Origin: Acinetobacter lwoffii
Lineage (GTDB): Bacteria; Pseudomonadota; Gammaproteobacteria; Pseudomonadales; Moraxellaceae
Direction of reading: 5' to 3'
Assembly: GCF_002321025.1 (NCBI RefSeq)
Contig: NZ_DCLL01000029.1
Span: forward strand, 28,234-92,233
DNA length: 64,000 bases
The notes beneath the pieces are model-generated. The model made no database searches. It was not told the origin of the DNA and worked only from the letters and a program-made list of their open reading frames with translations. The position numbers were made by a program, and so were the translations under genes. Positions 26,037 through 35,509 of the stretch are shown here, in pieces (position 1 is the stretch's first letter; each line of letters starts with the position of its first letter).

Positions 26037-26584
26037 GAATAGGCTCCTCCAACATAAGGTAAAGAACGATACAGGCCATTGGCCGGATCCCAGAAATCCT
26101 GCTGGAAAATAATCTTATTGTCTCTGTTGACTTTGATTTCACTGATCCCAAAAGAATCCATAGTTCGAGTCGTGCCAAACATTTTAAAGTCATAGGTCAT
26201 ATGCCAGTGCACGTAGGCAGAGTCTTGGTAATAGGAGGTATTTAATAGTTTGACATTCACGTTACTGACACGCTTGTTCATCCCTTGAAAATGTTGGAGT
26301 AGATTTTGACGTGATGAAAATTGGGATAAGGTATCGTTAATAAACAGCTGATCGGCATAGAGTGATCCGGCTCGTTCAATAAATGCAGGTGTACCCAAAG
26401 TATTAAATGCTGAGGTAAAGCGTATGCCGATGTCTTGGGCTTTAGCCTGATCCAGCGCAGTTCCCTGAATTTGGTTTCTGGATTTTGCATAATCACTTGA
26501 ATAGCTAGGAATACTTTTACATCCAGCTAAAACTAGTAGCGGTAAGGACAAGGTAGCTAGCAGTATTTTTTTGACATGTTTCAT
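26012..26584 (-). CDS. NTF2-like (SnoaL-type) lipoprotein
   Basis: 190 residues. The N-terminus is a lipoprotein signal with lipobox LAGC (cleavage before Cys21). The mature protein has the NTF2/SnoaL-like cone fold pattern: FNTLGTPAFIERAGSLYADQ, LFINDTLSQFSSRQNLLQHF and SAYVHWHMTYDFKMFG, then VNRDNKIIFQQDFWDPANGL. It is the first gene of a minus-strand operon with the chalcone-isomerase-like protein and the response regulator. Probably anchored in the outer membrane facing the periplasm. Catalytic role unknown. Confidence 0.87.
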   Translation of the reverse strand: MKHVKKILLATLSLPLLVLAGCKSIPSYSSDYAKSRNQIQGTALDQAKAQDIGIRFTSAFNTLGTPAFIERAGSLYADQLFINDTLSQFSSRQNLLQHFQGMNKRVSNVNVKLLNTSYYQDSAYVHWHMTYDFKMFGTTRTMDSFGISEIKVNRDNKIIFQQDFWDPANGLYRSLPYVGGAYSWVLPFKK

Positions 26585-26724
26585 ATTGGCTATCCGTATT
26601 AGGTCTATGCTGATACTTTAGGCCGAAAGTCGTGAACAGAATGTGAAGAGGATGAAAGGCTGTTAAATGAGCAGTAAACAGAAGCTCTTTAATGATGGAG
26701 TAACGTGTATATCCTCAGTCCTGT

Positions 26725-27327
26725 CTAAGCCTTTTTTGACATTCCCCAACTTTTCGCAGAAAGCAGAAATTCATAATTTAAAGCCACGAGAATGCTTTGC
26801 ATATTGAAGCTATTCCGGTCTTCGGGTAACTGTAATAGAAGTGGCAAACGTGTCACCCCATTTTCACCATTGGCAAAAGCATAATGGCGCACTTTAGCGT
26901 CAATCACCGGAATTAAATTCTTGGCTTCCAGATACACACTTTCCTGAGTGGCCTGCTTTTGCATGGCAATCATTCTGAGATAGCAATGATCGCGAACCTC
27001 AGTCAGATTCTTTTTGAGTTCATTGATCTTTAATTCATGATTTTCAGGTTTTTTAAACAGCCGTTTAAGAAAACCGCGATTTTCGGTATTTTGTATTTCA
27101 CGTTCTAACTGGCGTATTTGCTGCTGGATCTGGCGAGTTTGTTCAAGCGTGTCATTCAGAAGCTCTCTAATTTCCTGGGTAGGTGCTGAAAGGGCCAGCA
27201 CCTGTTGCTGATAGTGAAACTCATCATGAAAAATCACAAAGATTTGGGTGCGACGTTGTTCCAGTAATTTTAAATAGGCAATTAAGCGATATTTGAACAG
27301 ACGCGCATGCGGATTAAACTGCAGCAT
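26725..27327 (-). CDS. Hypothetical coiled-coil protein, probably 5'-truncated by an IS
   Basis: 200 residues from ATG 27327, mostly helical. A predicted coiled coil (LEQTRQIQQQIRQLEREIQ) precedes a basic GFLKRLFKKPENHELKIN stretch and a C-terminal domain (SVYLEAKNLIPVIDAKVRHY, LLLQLPEDRNSFNMQSIL). I do not recognise the family. The frame stays open upstream of the ATG through INEFLHKLEILSQQP to the edge of the IS1016-like element, and the ATG has no good RBS. The native start therefore probably lay beyond the insertion. Expression is doubtful. Confidence 0.6.
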   Translation of the reverse strand: MLQFNPHARLFKYRLIAYLKLLEQRRTQIFVIFHDEFHYQQQVLALSAPTQEIRELLNDTLEQTRQIQQQIRQLEREIQNTENRGFLKRLFKKPENHELKINELKKNLTEVRDHCYLRMIAMQKQATQESVYLEAKNLIPVIDAKVRHYAFANGENGVTRLPLLLQLPEDRNSFNMQSILVALNYEFLLSAKSWGMSKKA

Positions 27328-27397
27328 CGGTTGCTGCGATAAAATTTCCAGCTTATGCAGAAACTCATTGATTAATCTTAAAATATTTAAATAGCAA

Positions 27398-28129
27398 GGC
27401 TCTAGACTAGCAGAATAGATATGTTAGTCTAGAATCATGATAGAAAACAGCAAATTAAGTAACTATAAGATTAAAAAAATTATTCAGTGCTTTTGCATTG
27501 ATATTCCTGCTTCTAAAACAGCCTTATTGCTTAACTTGAACCGTAATACCATCAACTATTGGTACATGCTTTTTAGAGAAGCAATCTACGATCATCAAAC
27601 AGATTTAAGAGCAAAGTTTGTAGGTTCTATTGAAATTGATGAGAGCTATTTTGGAGCAAAAAGACAACGTGGTTTTCATGGGAAGTTGAAGCGAGGTCGA
27701 GGTACTTTAAAACAACCTGTATTTGGAATATTTGAAAGGAATGGTCGAGTTTATACAGAAATAGTCCCTGATTGTAAAAAGACTACATTACAACAAGTTA
27801 TCTTAGGTAAAGTTGCACTTGAAAGTGTAATTTATAGTGATGGTTAGCGTGGATACAATGGTTTGGTAGATGTTGGTTACTCAAAGCATTTTAGAGTAAA
27901 TCATGGAGCGAATGAATTTGCCAGAGGACAATGTCATATAAATGGAATAGGGTCATTCTGGAGCTTTTGTAAAAGAAGGCTAGCAAAGTTCAACGGTATA
28001 TCAAAAGAGTATTTTGATTATCATCTTAAAGAAACAGAATGGCGCTGGATGAGGGAGCCTAATGAGCTAGCAACAGAGTTGTGGGACCTCATTAGGTAAA
28101 ACTAAGTGCAAATCTGCTAGTCTAGAGCC
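27398..28129 (+). mobile_element. IS1016-like (IS1595 superfamily) insertion sequence
   Basis: 732 bp bounded by perfect 17-bp terminal inverted repeats, GGCTCTAGACTAGCAGA at 27398 and its complement ending at 28129. It contains one transposase gene broken by a nonsense codon. The flanking sequences are themselves mirror images (AAAATATTTAAA left, TTTAAATATTTT right), so insertion occurred in or near a palindrome. Confidence 0.88.
27437..28099 (+). pseudogene. IS1016-like transposase with an internal stop
   Basis: ATG 27437 opens MIENSKLSNYKIKKIIQCFC. The ISXO2-like DDE domain follows: IEIDESYFGAKRQRGFHGKL (first D), VFGIFERNGRVYTEIV, then VIYSDG and a TAG at 27845 where a Trp codon (TGG) is expected. 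The same frame then continues RGYNGLVDVGYSKHFRVNHG and ending LKETEWRWMREPNELATELW. One G-to-A change thus separates it from an intact transposase of about 220 aa. This suggests recent inactivation. Confidence 0.88.
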
Positions 28130-28389
28130 TAATTTTAAATATTTTGATTTGTTGATAAACCTTATATAGACATCGCGATACTTTGATATTGGAAAATCAA
28201 ATGGTAAAGTTATTACGTGATATATCACGTTAACTCATTGAGCTGTTCTGTGTTAGCTGGATATAAACATATAACATCATAATCGGTATTTTTAGGCTAA
28301 AGATATTCTGTTGGGCCTAAGTAGTAAATTTAGAAATTAACCATTTCAACTGTATTGAGCTTGTATAGCCAGTATCGATTGAGAGAGTC
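28130..28389. other. AT-rich region upstream of the recombinase module
   Basis: No gene is seen. The stretch has short inverted motifs (GTGATATATCAC near 28218, a perfect 12-bp palindrome) that could be an operator or a recombinase core site for the module starting at 28390. Confidence 0.35.
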
Positions 28390-28884
28390 ATGATAGAAAA
28401 AATTGGGCATGCAAAAAAAACACCTGAAGTTCTAACTGAAGTTTTCTCCAAGTTAAGTTACGTTTTGATATTAGATTTACCAGATTTTATTCAAGATTTT
28501 GTATTGGATCTTAAAAATAAGATGGATGATGAAATCAAAAGAATGCTTGACCAAGCAGCAAAAGACAATCAAGACGTTGATGAATTTGAAATTTTAAAGT
28601 GGTTACTCGATACAATTGATGTAGCTCCTGAAGAAACTGAAGAGGTTAAAAAGCACCAACATAAAGAGGTGCATGCTGTGCTATTTACTTGTTTTTTTAC
28701 TCAATTGTCCGAGGCCTTAAGTCTGAAGTTATCAGAACATATGAGAGTGGAGTCAAAACCGCAGCGTTGTGTTAAAAAATTGACTCAAAGAACTTATAAA
28801 AAATATTTTGGTTTGCCTAAAAACTTCAAGCTCAAGTTAGAACGAAACCTGAAAATCAATTTTTACCCTGAAAAATTATGGTAA
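28390..28884 (+). CDS. Small hypothetical protein of the recombinase module
   Basis: 164 residues, no recognised family. An acidic helical N-terminal half (FVLDLKNKMDDEIKRMLDQ, DVDEFEILKWLLDTIDVA) is followed by a basic C-terminal part (RCVKKLTQRTYKKYFGLPK, KLKLERNLKINFYPEKLW). No signal peptide or membrane segment. It lies 4 bp before the 788-aa recombinase-like gene and is the first gene of a four-gene co-directional set. The composition (acidic then basic) would fit a DNA-bound accessory factor or regulator of the recombinases, but this is inference. Confidence 0.65.
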   Translation: MIEKIGHAKKTPEVLTEVFSKLSYVLILDLPDFIQDFVLDLKNKMDDEIKRMLDQAAKDNQDVDEFEILKWLLDTIDVAPEETEEVKKHQHKEVHAVLFTCFFTQLSEALSLKLSEHMRVESKPQRCVKKLTQRTYKKYFGLPKNFKLKLERNLKINFYPEKLW

Positions 28885-28888
28885 CTGT

Positions 28889-31255
28889 ATGACTAATACT
28901 GATGGATTGTCAGATCTACACGAAGAAATCAAAGTATTGGAAAAGTGGGTAAATCAGTCACTTGGTGAAAAAAAAGCTATTTTCAAAGATTTCGACGTTC
29001 AAAATAAGAATGAGTTGTATGCTGCTGCAGAAAAAATCCAGGTTACTATTAAAAAAAAGAGAATTGTGACGGAACATAAAATTCTGGCTGGTTTAACTCA
29101 ATGGACTAAAATTGAACAAGAAGGGCATGAGTATGGTTATCTGTTGACTGGATTAATTTGTGAAATGCTCAAAGAACTTATCATTTTACCGAATTCTAGT
29201 TCTAAAGATAAAGAGCCTATCACAAACACAAAACTGATAGATTTTAAGCGAATAGTAGATGATGAAAGAGTACATAAGAAATTTAATCAACTATGTTATG
29301 CATTAAAACTGTTACTGCAGAACCAATTTAAAGACCGTGGGGAAAAAAAAATACCATGTGACAAAATTACCAATGAAATTAAAAAAATCGATGAATTTAA
29401 CACCAGCAATTTTAAAGAATTTTTAACTGGTGAAGAGATGCAAAAGCACTCCATCTCATTAGATTTAGACCGTTACATTGAGCAATTTTGTATTGTCTGT
29501 AATGAGCTTAACAACAGGGAATTAAATTCATCGAAGAAACTTAGTATCAAGGATTTGATAAAAAGAATAAAAAAGGAGATTGATGTAACAAACCACTCAG
29601 GGTCATCTCCTATTCATATAGAAAATGATGACACAGAAGTCGAGATAGATGAAAAATCAGCAACTATTCTTGATCCTACACATGATGATATCAGTAAGCG
29701 TGCAAGTTCTATGATATCCGATGAAAAGCTCAAAAAAATTATTCAGAGACGTGAAGTCCCATTTGTAAGTAATCCACTTTATCTAGCACCCAGTTTATTA
29801 CATCAGGTATACAACGTATTGCACGATTGTTATCAGGATAAAATGCTCAAAGAAAATAGTACAATCTTTTATGATCAATCTTCTTTGGCATTATGTGGCA
29901 TGATATCACTGCTGACTGGTCTGAGTCCTACTATCTTTAAAGATATTAATAATTTGATTGAAAAAGGAAAAATATTAGAAAAAACAAAAGTAAAAAGAAT
30001 AAAAAAAACAAAAGTAGCAGAAGAAACAGAAGTAATCGAAGTATCTTATTATTGGGTGATTGATCCAAAGTTGAATGTAAATCATTTGGGCATTATGAGT
30101 GATAAATTACAGCGCTATAACAAAGCCTCCACTTATAAATGGCATATTCCTAGTGCTTGGATTATTCAATTAAAAAAAAATGTTATTCAAGAACTATCTG
30201 TTCCTGAATACAATCGTTTTTTAAGGCAGCTTTTCAAACCGTATAATTTGGACAAGATTTCATGTGGAATTTTAGAAAAGCAAATATATTTCCATCTGAA
30301 TATGCAGACAGGTGATGATCTCGTAGCACACTTAATGGCAAATCACGATACGAATCATGTGGTTAATTGGTCCTATGAAGGGCGTAATATTGAAGAGATA
30401 AATAGACATTTTAAAAGATACATTGATTGTTTAATAAACCGAAAAAAAGGTGATCTATGGAAAAAAGAGCAGCATCCGGGTTATATCTTTGACCGAGAAC
30501 AACGTATAGGTAGTCAGCGTTGCTGGACTATCAAAGCAGCAACTCAATTTTTTAAAAATCTTTATGCTTATGTACAGACTACTTTAACGAATGATGAAGT
30601 CAATCGGATTGAGAAATTAAATGCTTATAGCATTTGGATGTGGCATCTGTCTTTAATTTGCCTCACTGTACGACCCACGATGGGTATGCCAGGTTTGATC
30701 AAAAATTATGATTCAAAATCAAAATTTATCTATATTCATGACAAAAAAATTGGTTCACGACAAGAAGGTCGTTTAGTGCCTGTAGTAGGTTATTGGCAAA
30801 AGCATTTTGATGCATACAGAGAGTATATAGATAAGACAATCACTGCATTAGGCATGAAATATCTGCAGGAGCAGTGGAAAAAAAATGAATTCATGCTGTG
30901 TGTTCTTATCCATCCTCAACTGACTTCCAAAAAGCATAGCGTTGACTTTATAGAAATAGCAGACAATCTTACTTTGGCACCAATGTCAGCAGCTTTTGTG
31001 ACGCATTACTTGAAAGAAACAGTTCAGATTTATAAAAACTGGCCAAGGCATTTTAGCAAAAACCATCTTGAACTCAGCAGTGATATTCATAATACCCTTT
31101 ATGCACATGATGGTATTGCCATGGGGTTTGGCCATACTTCATCCTTAAGTCCTTTTCATTACAAAACAGAAATTCAACAACAGGTTGAAGCGTTACTGAA
31201 AAAATTAGAAATTTTGGAGCTAGACTTGTTTACCCAGGAAAAATCGCGTGATTAA
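28889..31255 (+). CDS. Large tyrosine-recombinase-like protein, degenerate active site
   Basis: 788 residues. The N-terminal 250 residues are charged and helical with an acidic linker. The C-terminal 250 resemble a tyrosine recombinase: SLICLTVRPTMGMPGLIKNY (position of the first catalytic Arg), a beta hairpin (SKFIYIHDKKIGSRQEGRLV) and HDGIAMGFGHTSSLSPFHYK, which matches the final G-H...Y block. Where H-x-x-R is expected the sequence reads NHLELSS, so the second Arg appears absent. It may be a structural partner of the 1050-aa recombinase. It overlaps the next gene by 8 bp. No family name can be given with confidence. Confidence 0.7.
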   Translation: MTNTDGLSDLHEEIKVLEKWVNQSLGEKKAIFKDFDVQNKNELYAAAEKIQVTIKKKRIVTEHKILAGLTQWTKIEQEGHEYGYLLTGLICEMLKELIILPNSSSKDKEPITNTKLIDFKRIVDDERVHKKFNQLCYALKLLLQNQFKDRGEKKIPCDKITNEIKKIDEFNTSNFKEFLTGEEMQKHSISLDLDRYIEQFCIVCNELNNRELNSSKKLSIKDLIKRIKKEIDVTNHSGSSPIHIENDDTEVEIDEKSATILDPTHDDISKRASSMISDEKLKKIIQRREVPFVSNPLYLAPSLLHQVYNVLHDCYQDKMLKENSTIFYDQSSLALCGMISLLTGLSPTIFKDINNLIEKGKILEKTKVKRIKKTKVAEETEVIEVSYYWVIDPKLNVNHLGIMSDKLQRYNKASTYKWHIPSAWIIQLKKNVIQELSVPEYNRFLRQLFKPYNLDKISCGILEKQIYFHLNMQTGDDLVAHLMANHDTNHVVNWSYEGRNIEEINRHFKRYIDCLINRKKGDLWKKEQHPGYIFDREQRIGSQRCWTIKAATQFFKNLYAYVQTTLTNDEVNRIEKLNAYSIWMWHLSLICLTVRPTMGMPGLIKNYDSKSKFIYIHDKKIGSRQEGRLVPVVGYWQKHFDAYREYIDKTITALGMKYLQEQWKKNEFMLCVLIHPQLTSKKHSVDFIEIADNLTLAPMSAAFVTHYLKETVQIYKNWPRHFSKNHLELSSDIHNTLYAHDGIAMGFGHTSSLSPFHYKTEIQQQVEALLKKLEILELDLFTQEKSRD

Positions 31256-31613
31256 CAAAGAACTAAATCAAGAGATTCTAGAGCAATTACAAAATGCGAT
31301 TGAAACAGAAACAAAAGCAATTTTTAATCAAATTTCTGAGCTGATTGATCATAAATATACTCAGAAAAAGGTGAATGGTGTCGAGATTGATTTTAAACTT
31401 CTTGATCAACGAATTGCTGATAAATTTACAAACTATCAGCAAGTTTTAATAAAAGTTTGTGAGCATTCCCAGCTCAAAAAATATTTCCGCTCTTACCTCA
31501 AGGAGTGTTTTAAACACTTTAAAATTATTTGTGAACAAGAGTATCAGGAGTGGCAAAAAAAAATCCAGATCATGCAAAAATTTACGATATTAAATTACCA
31601 GATTGGAAAATAG
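31248..31613 (+). CDS. Small hypothetical protein of the recombinase module
   Basis: 121 residues from GTG 31248, overlapping the preceding gene by 8 bp and the next by about 64 bp. Charged and helical (LNQEILEQLQNAIETETKAI, LKKYFRSYLKECFKHFKIIC). In size and position it recalls the small third protein that accompanies paired recombinases in Tn554-like elements (TnpC), although no sequence similarity is claimed. Function unknown. Confidence 0.6.
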   Translation: MINKELNQEILEQLQNAIETETKAIFNQISELIDHKYTQKKVNGVEIDFKLLDQRIADKFTNYQQVLIKVCEHSQLKKYFRSYLKECFKHFKIICEQEYQEWQKKIQIMQKFTILNYQIGK

Positions 31614-34600
31614 CAACATTACCGCGCCGCGATAATATTTTAACAGAGGACAAGTTGTGTTATGGAGCTATTCTTGCTGATTTTAAAGAAAAATTTTATG
31701 AAAAGTGGAGCTATTCTCTTAATAAAAAGACTCAAAATATAAGTTTACAATCTACAGTTGAAGCTCAGCAAAACTTAGTAAACATATTATTTGAATGTCT
31801 ATGTATATCATTAATTTTCGATCAAGGATGTATTCATCCTGAACGGCTTATTGCAATTCATGATGCAATTTTTGAAATGAATCTAGACAGTGGACTGTTG
31901 CCAATTTACTCTGGTTCAAAGAATCATGCCTACGTTTTCTCATACACTCTCTCATCTCAAAAATATGGCAATTTCTACCGTTATGATAGCCAAGGAGATG
32001 TGGAATTATGGCAAACACAGCAAATATATTTTAACGCAATCTCAATGCTTTGTTATTTGCGTATCCGAGAGCATCTTCATGGTAACCAAGGTTATGCATT
32101 ACAGTTTACATCGCCTCTTAGTATTTGGCAGCAAACACACGATGATCAAGATCAAAAAGTTAAGCGGGAAGATTTACTTTATAAGCGGCTAAAAGCACAC
32201 TTTAAAGATGTTGTTCCTGATCATCAATTTATCAAAGAGTTTGAGCGACGTCGTTTTTCTGCTTTCAAGCATATTGATTATGTTCTTTGGCAGGAGATTC
32301 CAAATTTAGATCTATTGAGTACAAGTGTACTTAATAACAAAATTATCACTACGCCTTTGATATATGAACAGCATATAGCTATTTATCATCAGCTTGATAC
32401 CTGGAAAACGATTCAAGAAAGAATTGAAAATACTCATCACACTGTAGAGCTTTCTGTTTTTACTAGTGGTCAGAACGTTAAAGTTTATAATGATAAACGG
32501 ATGGGTAAACGTAATGATATAAAATCATTGCTTTTATCATTTAGTGAAGATGGTAAAGAGTTGACACTAGCCAAGTTTAATGAAGCTTTGAACACAAGTA
32601 TTAATAAATCAGAGGGCGATATACGTTCCTATGAAGCTGGAGAGGGGGAATATATTGATTATGTGGTGGCAATCGCACATTTACGGATATGCCAATGGTT
32701 AAAGTATGAGCTAGGTTACAATTCTGGCTCTGGTAAAGCATCACTTCAGGTGGCATCGATAAAACGTTATTATCACAGCTTCGTTTCTGACTTTCTAATT
32801 TACATTTTAGAATATCAAATAAATTTGAATAATGCCATCGAAGAACAATTTGAAGAAATGTATGAGTACCTTATTTTAGAAAAATCAATGAAAGATCAGG
32901 AAAAGCAGGAAACAATCGCTGAGAAAAATGATAATAAAAAGCACGACACCTCTGGCTATTCTTTCGCGAGGTTAAAAACATTTCATCAGTATTTGGTCAA
33001 CAAGCATGATGCACCAGTAGTAGCGTACTTGTATGAACATCAGAGAGACAGCGGGAAATTTTTAAAAACACGGACCATTAGTCCGCAGATGTTTGAATTA
33101 ATGATGAAAATTGTGAAAAATTATCCACACATTTTAGGCATTTCAGGGAATGACATAGTTGCATTGCAATGGGTCTATCGACTCGCATTTAGACTAGGTT
33201 TGCGTATTGATGAAGTGACAGGCATCCGTCTCAATGATTTTGACTCTGCACAGCTTAGAAGTCATCTTAAAAATAATCGTTTATATTACGAAGCAAAGTC
33301 AGATCCTAAAGATACGACTTCAAATGAATCATCCAATTCAGATATTGAAAATCTGGTTTTAAAAATTCATTCCAACTCTCACCGTAATGTTAAAAACGAA
33401 AATGCAAATCGTCAGTTTGATTTATCCTATTTTTTAAATCCAAATGAATTTAAAGAGTTCTGTGATTTTTATAAAAAATATTTAGCTGCTTCTTTGGGCG
33501 AAGCGGAATTACAAGTACAGAATACATTACTCTTCACCTTTGAAAATCAACAATTATCAAAAATCACTAGGAGCTTGTTTAATCTGGTATTAGGGACAAG
33601 TGATCATTCATATACATTTCACGCATTTAGGCATAGTGCTGCATCACACTTAGCAATTTTATTGAAAGGCAGCCACCAGCTTATCTGTAGTTTTACTGAC
33701 TATGACTCTAGGTTTGTAGGTAGGCTTAAAAAGCATATATTGCAAAATATCGATCATGCATCATTACATAGCGCAGATGTATGGCAACGTTTAGCACATC
33801 TAATGGGGCATGAAGACTTTAACGTGACCGCAAGTAGCTATATACATCATCTTAATATTTTAATTGCAGACATGTTTTATACAGCAAAACGTGAATATCA
33901 GCCTGAATTGATTGGTGCATTACTAAAAAATAGCAAAATTATTAATGCTCAATTTAAATCCTTAAAGATATCTGAGGATGAATCAGCTTTTAACATTCTT
34001 CAAAAATCTAAGTTTTTTTTAAAGGTTTTTGAAAAACATAATGATCCAAAGCAATTCTTAAAAAAAGATGAAATTGAAAAAAAACAAATGAGTTTTTTAT
34101 ATCCAAAAAGATTTCTAGAATCATATCAGGAATGGAAAGCAAATGACCGGATCATAAATCCTGAAGACCAGCTTGTTAACTTAATAAAGTCAATTAGTAG
34201 ACAATTTTATATTTATAAAGATAAAGAAATAGCTAGAAGTGAGGAGCGTGATCTGCAAGAAATGGATTTAAATTGGGAGCGAATGATCAATTGGTCGTAT
34301 TTATATGGAATATGCCAGCCATTCATAATTGACAAAGAAATTACCCCAAAAGAAATTAAAAATTTTTATTATATTTTGGAAAATAAAATTTCATTGAAAA
34401 ATGATCGATCAGTTTTAGTTTTTGAAGCAGTCTGTCAAAAAGATTTAAAATTGTACGATTCATTTGTGGAGTTTATTACCAAAATATATTCAGACGTAGA
34501 ATCCTACTTAGATATAGAAAAATCAAGTTCAAGTGATTTTGATAAAAAAATAGGGAGTGAAGTTAAAATAAAATATTATAAAATTAGTAATAAAAAAGCA

Positions 34601-34702
34601 GATTCAAAGCATCATCTGATACAAAAAATTGTACTACAAAGTATCTTTTTTAAGATGAAATGCCTTGGAGTACCTTCCCTGGGTCAAAAGAAAATGGTCT
34701 AA
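31550..34702 (+). CDS. Very large tyrosine recombinase / site-specific integrase
   Basis: 1050 residues, far longer than common integrases (300-450). The catalytic domain is near residues 540-780: LAFRLGLRIDEVTGIRLNDF (Arg I), FHAFRHSAASHLAI (H-x-x-R), LAHLMGHEDFNVTASSYIHH (His III and the Tyr nucleophile). All expected catalytic residues are visible. Large N-terminal (about 480) and C-terminal (about 270) extensions lack recognised domains. Start GTG 31550 lies within the upstream gene, so coupling is likely. It may move the adjacent defence island; comparison with Gamma-Mobile-Trio integrases and Tn554-like TnpB would be the first test. Confidence 0.8.
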   Translation: MAKKNPDHAKIYDIKLPDWKIATLPRRDNILTEDKLCYGAILADFKEKFYEKWSYSLNKKTQNISLQSTVEAQQNLVNILFECLCISLIFDQGCIHPERLIAIHDAIFEMNLDSGLLPIYSGSKNHAYVFSYTLSSQKYGNFYRYDSQGDVELWQTQQIYFNAISMLCYLRIREHLHGNQGYALQFTSPLSIWQQTHDDQDQKVKREDLLYKRLKAHFKDVVPDHQFIKEFERRRFSAFKHIDYVLWQEIPNLDLLSTSVLNNKIITTPLIYEQHIAIYHQLDTWKTIQERIENTHHTVELSVFTSGQNVKVYNDKRMGKRNDIKSLLLSFSEDGKELTLAKFNEALNTSINKSEGDIRSYEAGEGEYIDYVVAIAHLRICQWLKYELGYNSGSGKASLQVASIKRYYHSFVSDFLIYILEYQINLNNAIEEQFEEMYEYLILEKSMKDQEKQETIAEKNDNKKHDTSGYSFARLKTFHQYLVNKHDAPVVAYLYEHQRDSGKFLKTRTISPQMFELMMKIVKNYPHILGISGNDIVALQWVYRLAFRLGLRIDEVTGIRLNDFDSAQLRSHLKNNRLYYEAKSDPKDTTSNESSNSDIENLVLKIHSNSHRNVKNENANRQFDLSYFLNPNEFKEFCDFYKKYLAASLGEAELQVQNTLLFTFENQQLSKITRSLFNLVLGTSDHSYTFHAFRHSAASHLAILLKGSHQLICSFTDYDSRFVGRLKKHILQNIDHASLHSADVWQRLAHLMGHEDFNVTASSYIHHLNILIADMFYTAKREYQPELIGALLKNSKIINAQFKSLKISEDESAFNILQKSKFFLKVFEKHNDPKQFLKKDEIEKKQMSFLYPKRFLESYQEWKANDRIINPEDQLVNLIKSISRQFYIYKDKEIARSEERDLQEMDLNWERMINWSYLYGICQPFIIDKEITPKEIKNFYYILENKISLKNDRSVLVFEAVCQKDLKLYDSFVEFITKIYSDVESYLDIEKSSSSDFDKKIGSEVKIKYYKISNKKADSKHHLIQKIVLQSIFFKMKCLGVPSLGQKKMV

Positions 34703-35306
34703 AATGTTTTACCGGAGCAGTAGGGGGCTACAGTTTTTTTATATTAAAAAAATATATAAAAAACAGTGGTATATAACTTTATGTAATTCATGTTTGATTA
34801 TTTTTTCATTATTTATGTAAGGTTCCTCTTTTTTTTTGGTCAAAAAAAGGGACACTAAGAGGGAGGTGTGCACTCTGTGAGGTTGATTTTTGATAATTTT
34901 TTTTCTTGAGAATAGCCTGGACGAGAGATTATCAAAAAAAAATACTCAATAAATAAAAAGATTTTGTATGACTCACAGAAGAAAATAATATTAAATTTAA
35001 TTGTATTTTTTTATTATTCTTGTAAATTTATTCGGATATTATTTTTTAAATTTAATCTATAAAATATAAAATTATATATAAGGTAAATTTTATAGACTAG
35101 TGAGTTAATACAAATTATTTACCCTATAAATTGATTTGTTTTATTCTGTAAAATAGGGAAATTAGTTTTTATTTTTTATAAATAAAAAAATTAATTTTGC
35201 TAGATTTATAATATTAAATACAGCATAGAAAACTGGGTTGTGTTTTTGGTTTGATTTTATAAGCTAATTTTTAAATAGCCTAAGCAAATATATTTCAGAA
35301 AAATAG

Positions 35307-35356
35307 CCCAAGCCTTTGCTTTTTAAAACTGCTGTTTTACAAAGCAAAGGCTTGGG
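35307..35356. repeat. Perfect 16-bp inverted repeat with a nested hairpin
   Basis: CCCAAGCCTTTGCTTT (35307-35322) is exactly complementary to AAAGCAAAGGCTTGGG (35341-35356). Inside the loop AAAAC-TGCT-GTTTT forms a second perfect stem. There is no T-run after it, so it is not a simple terminator. It could extrude as a cruciform or be a protein-binding or recombination site. Confidence 0.75.
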
Positions 35357-35475
35357 AGTCCACCAATATGATTATTTTTAGATTTTAATGAGATCCCAAA
35401 AAATGGAGAAGATAAATTAATTAGCTTAGGTAATCCTTCTATAAGTATGCAGCATAGATTTTGAGCTAAACACGC

Positions 35476-35509
35476 ATCCTTGTATGTAGGTAAAATACAG
35501 GGATTTTTT
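35476..35509 (+). terminator. Hairpin terminator in the non-coding stretch
   Basis: ATCCTTGTAT / ATACAGGGAT stem (one G-U) followed by six T. It ends a transcript that starts in the non-coding region or reads through from the recombinase module. Confidence 0.55.
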
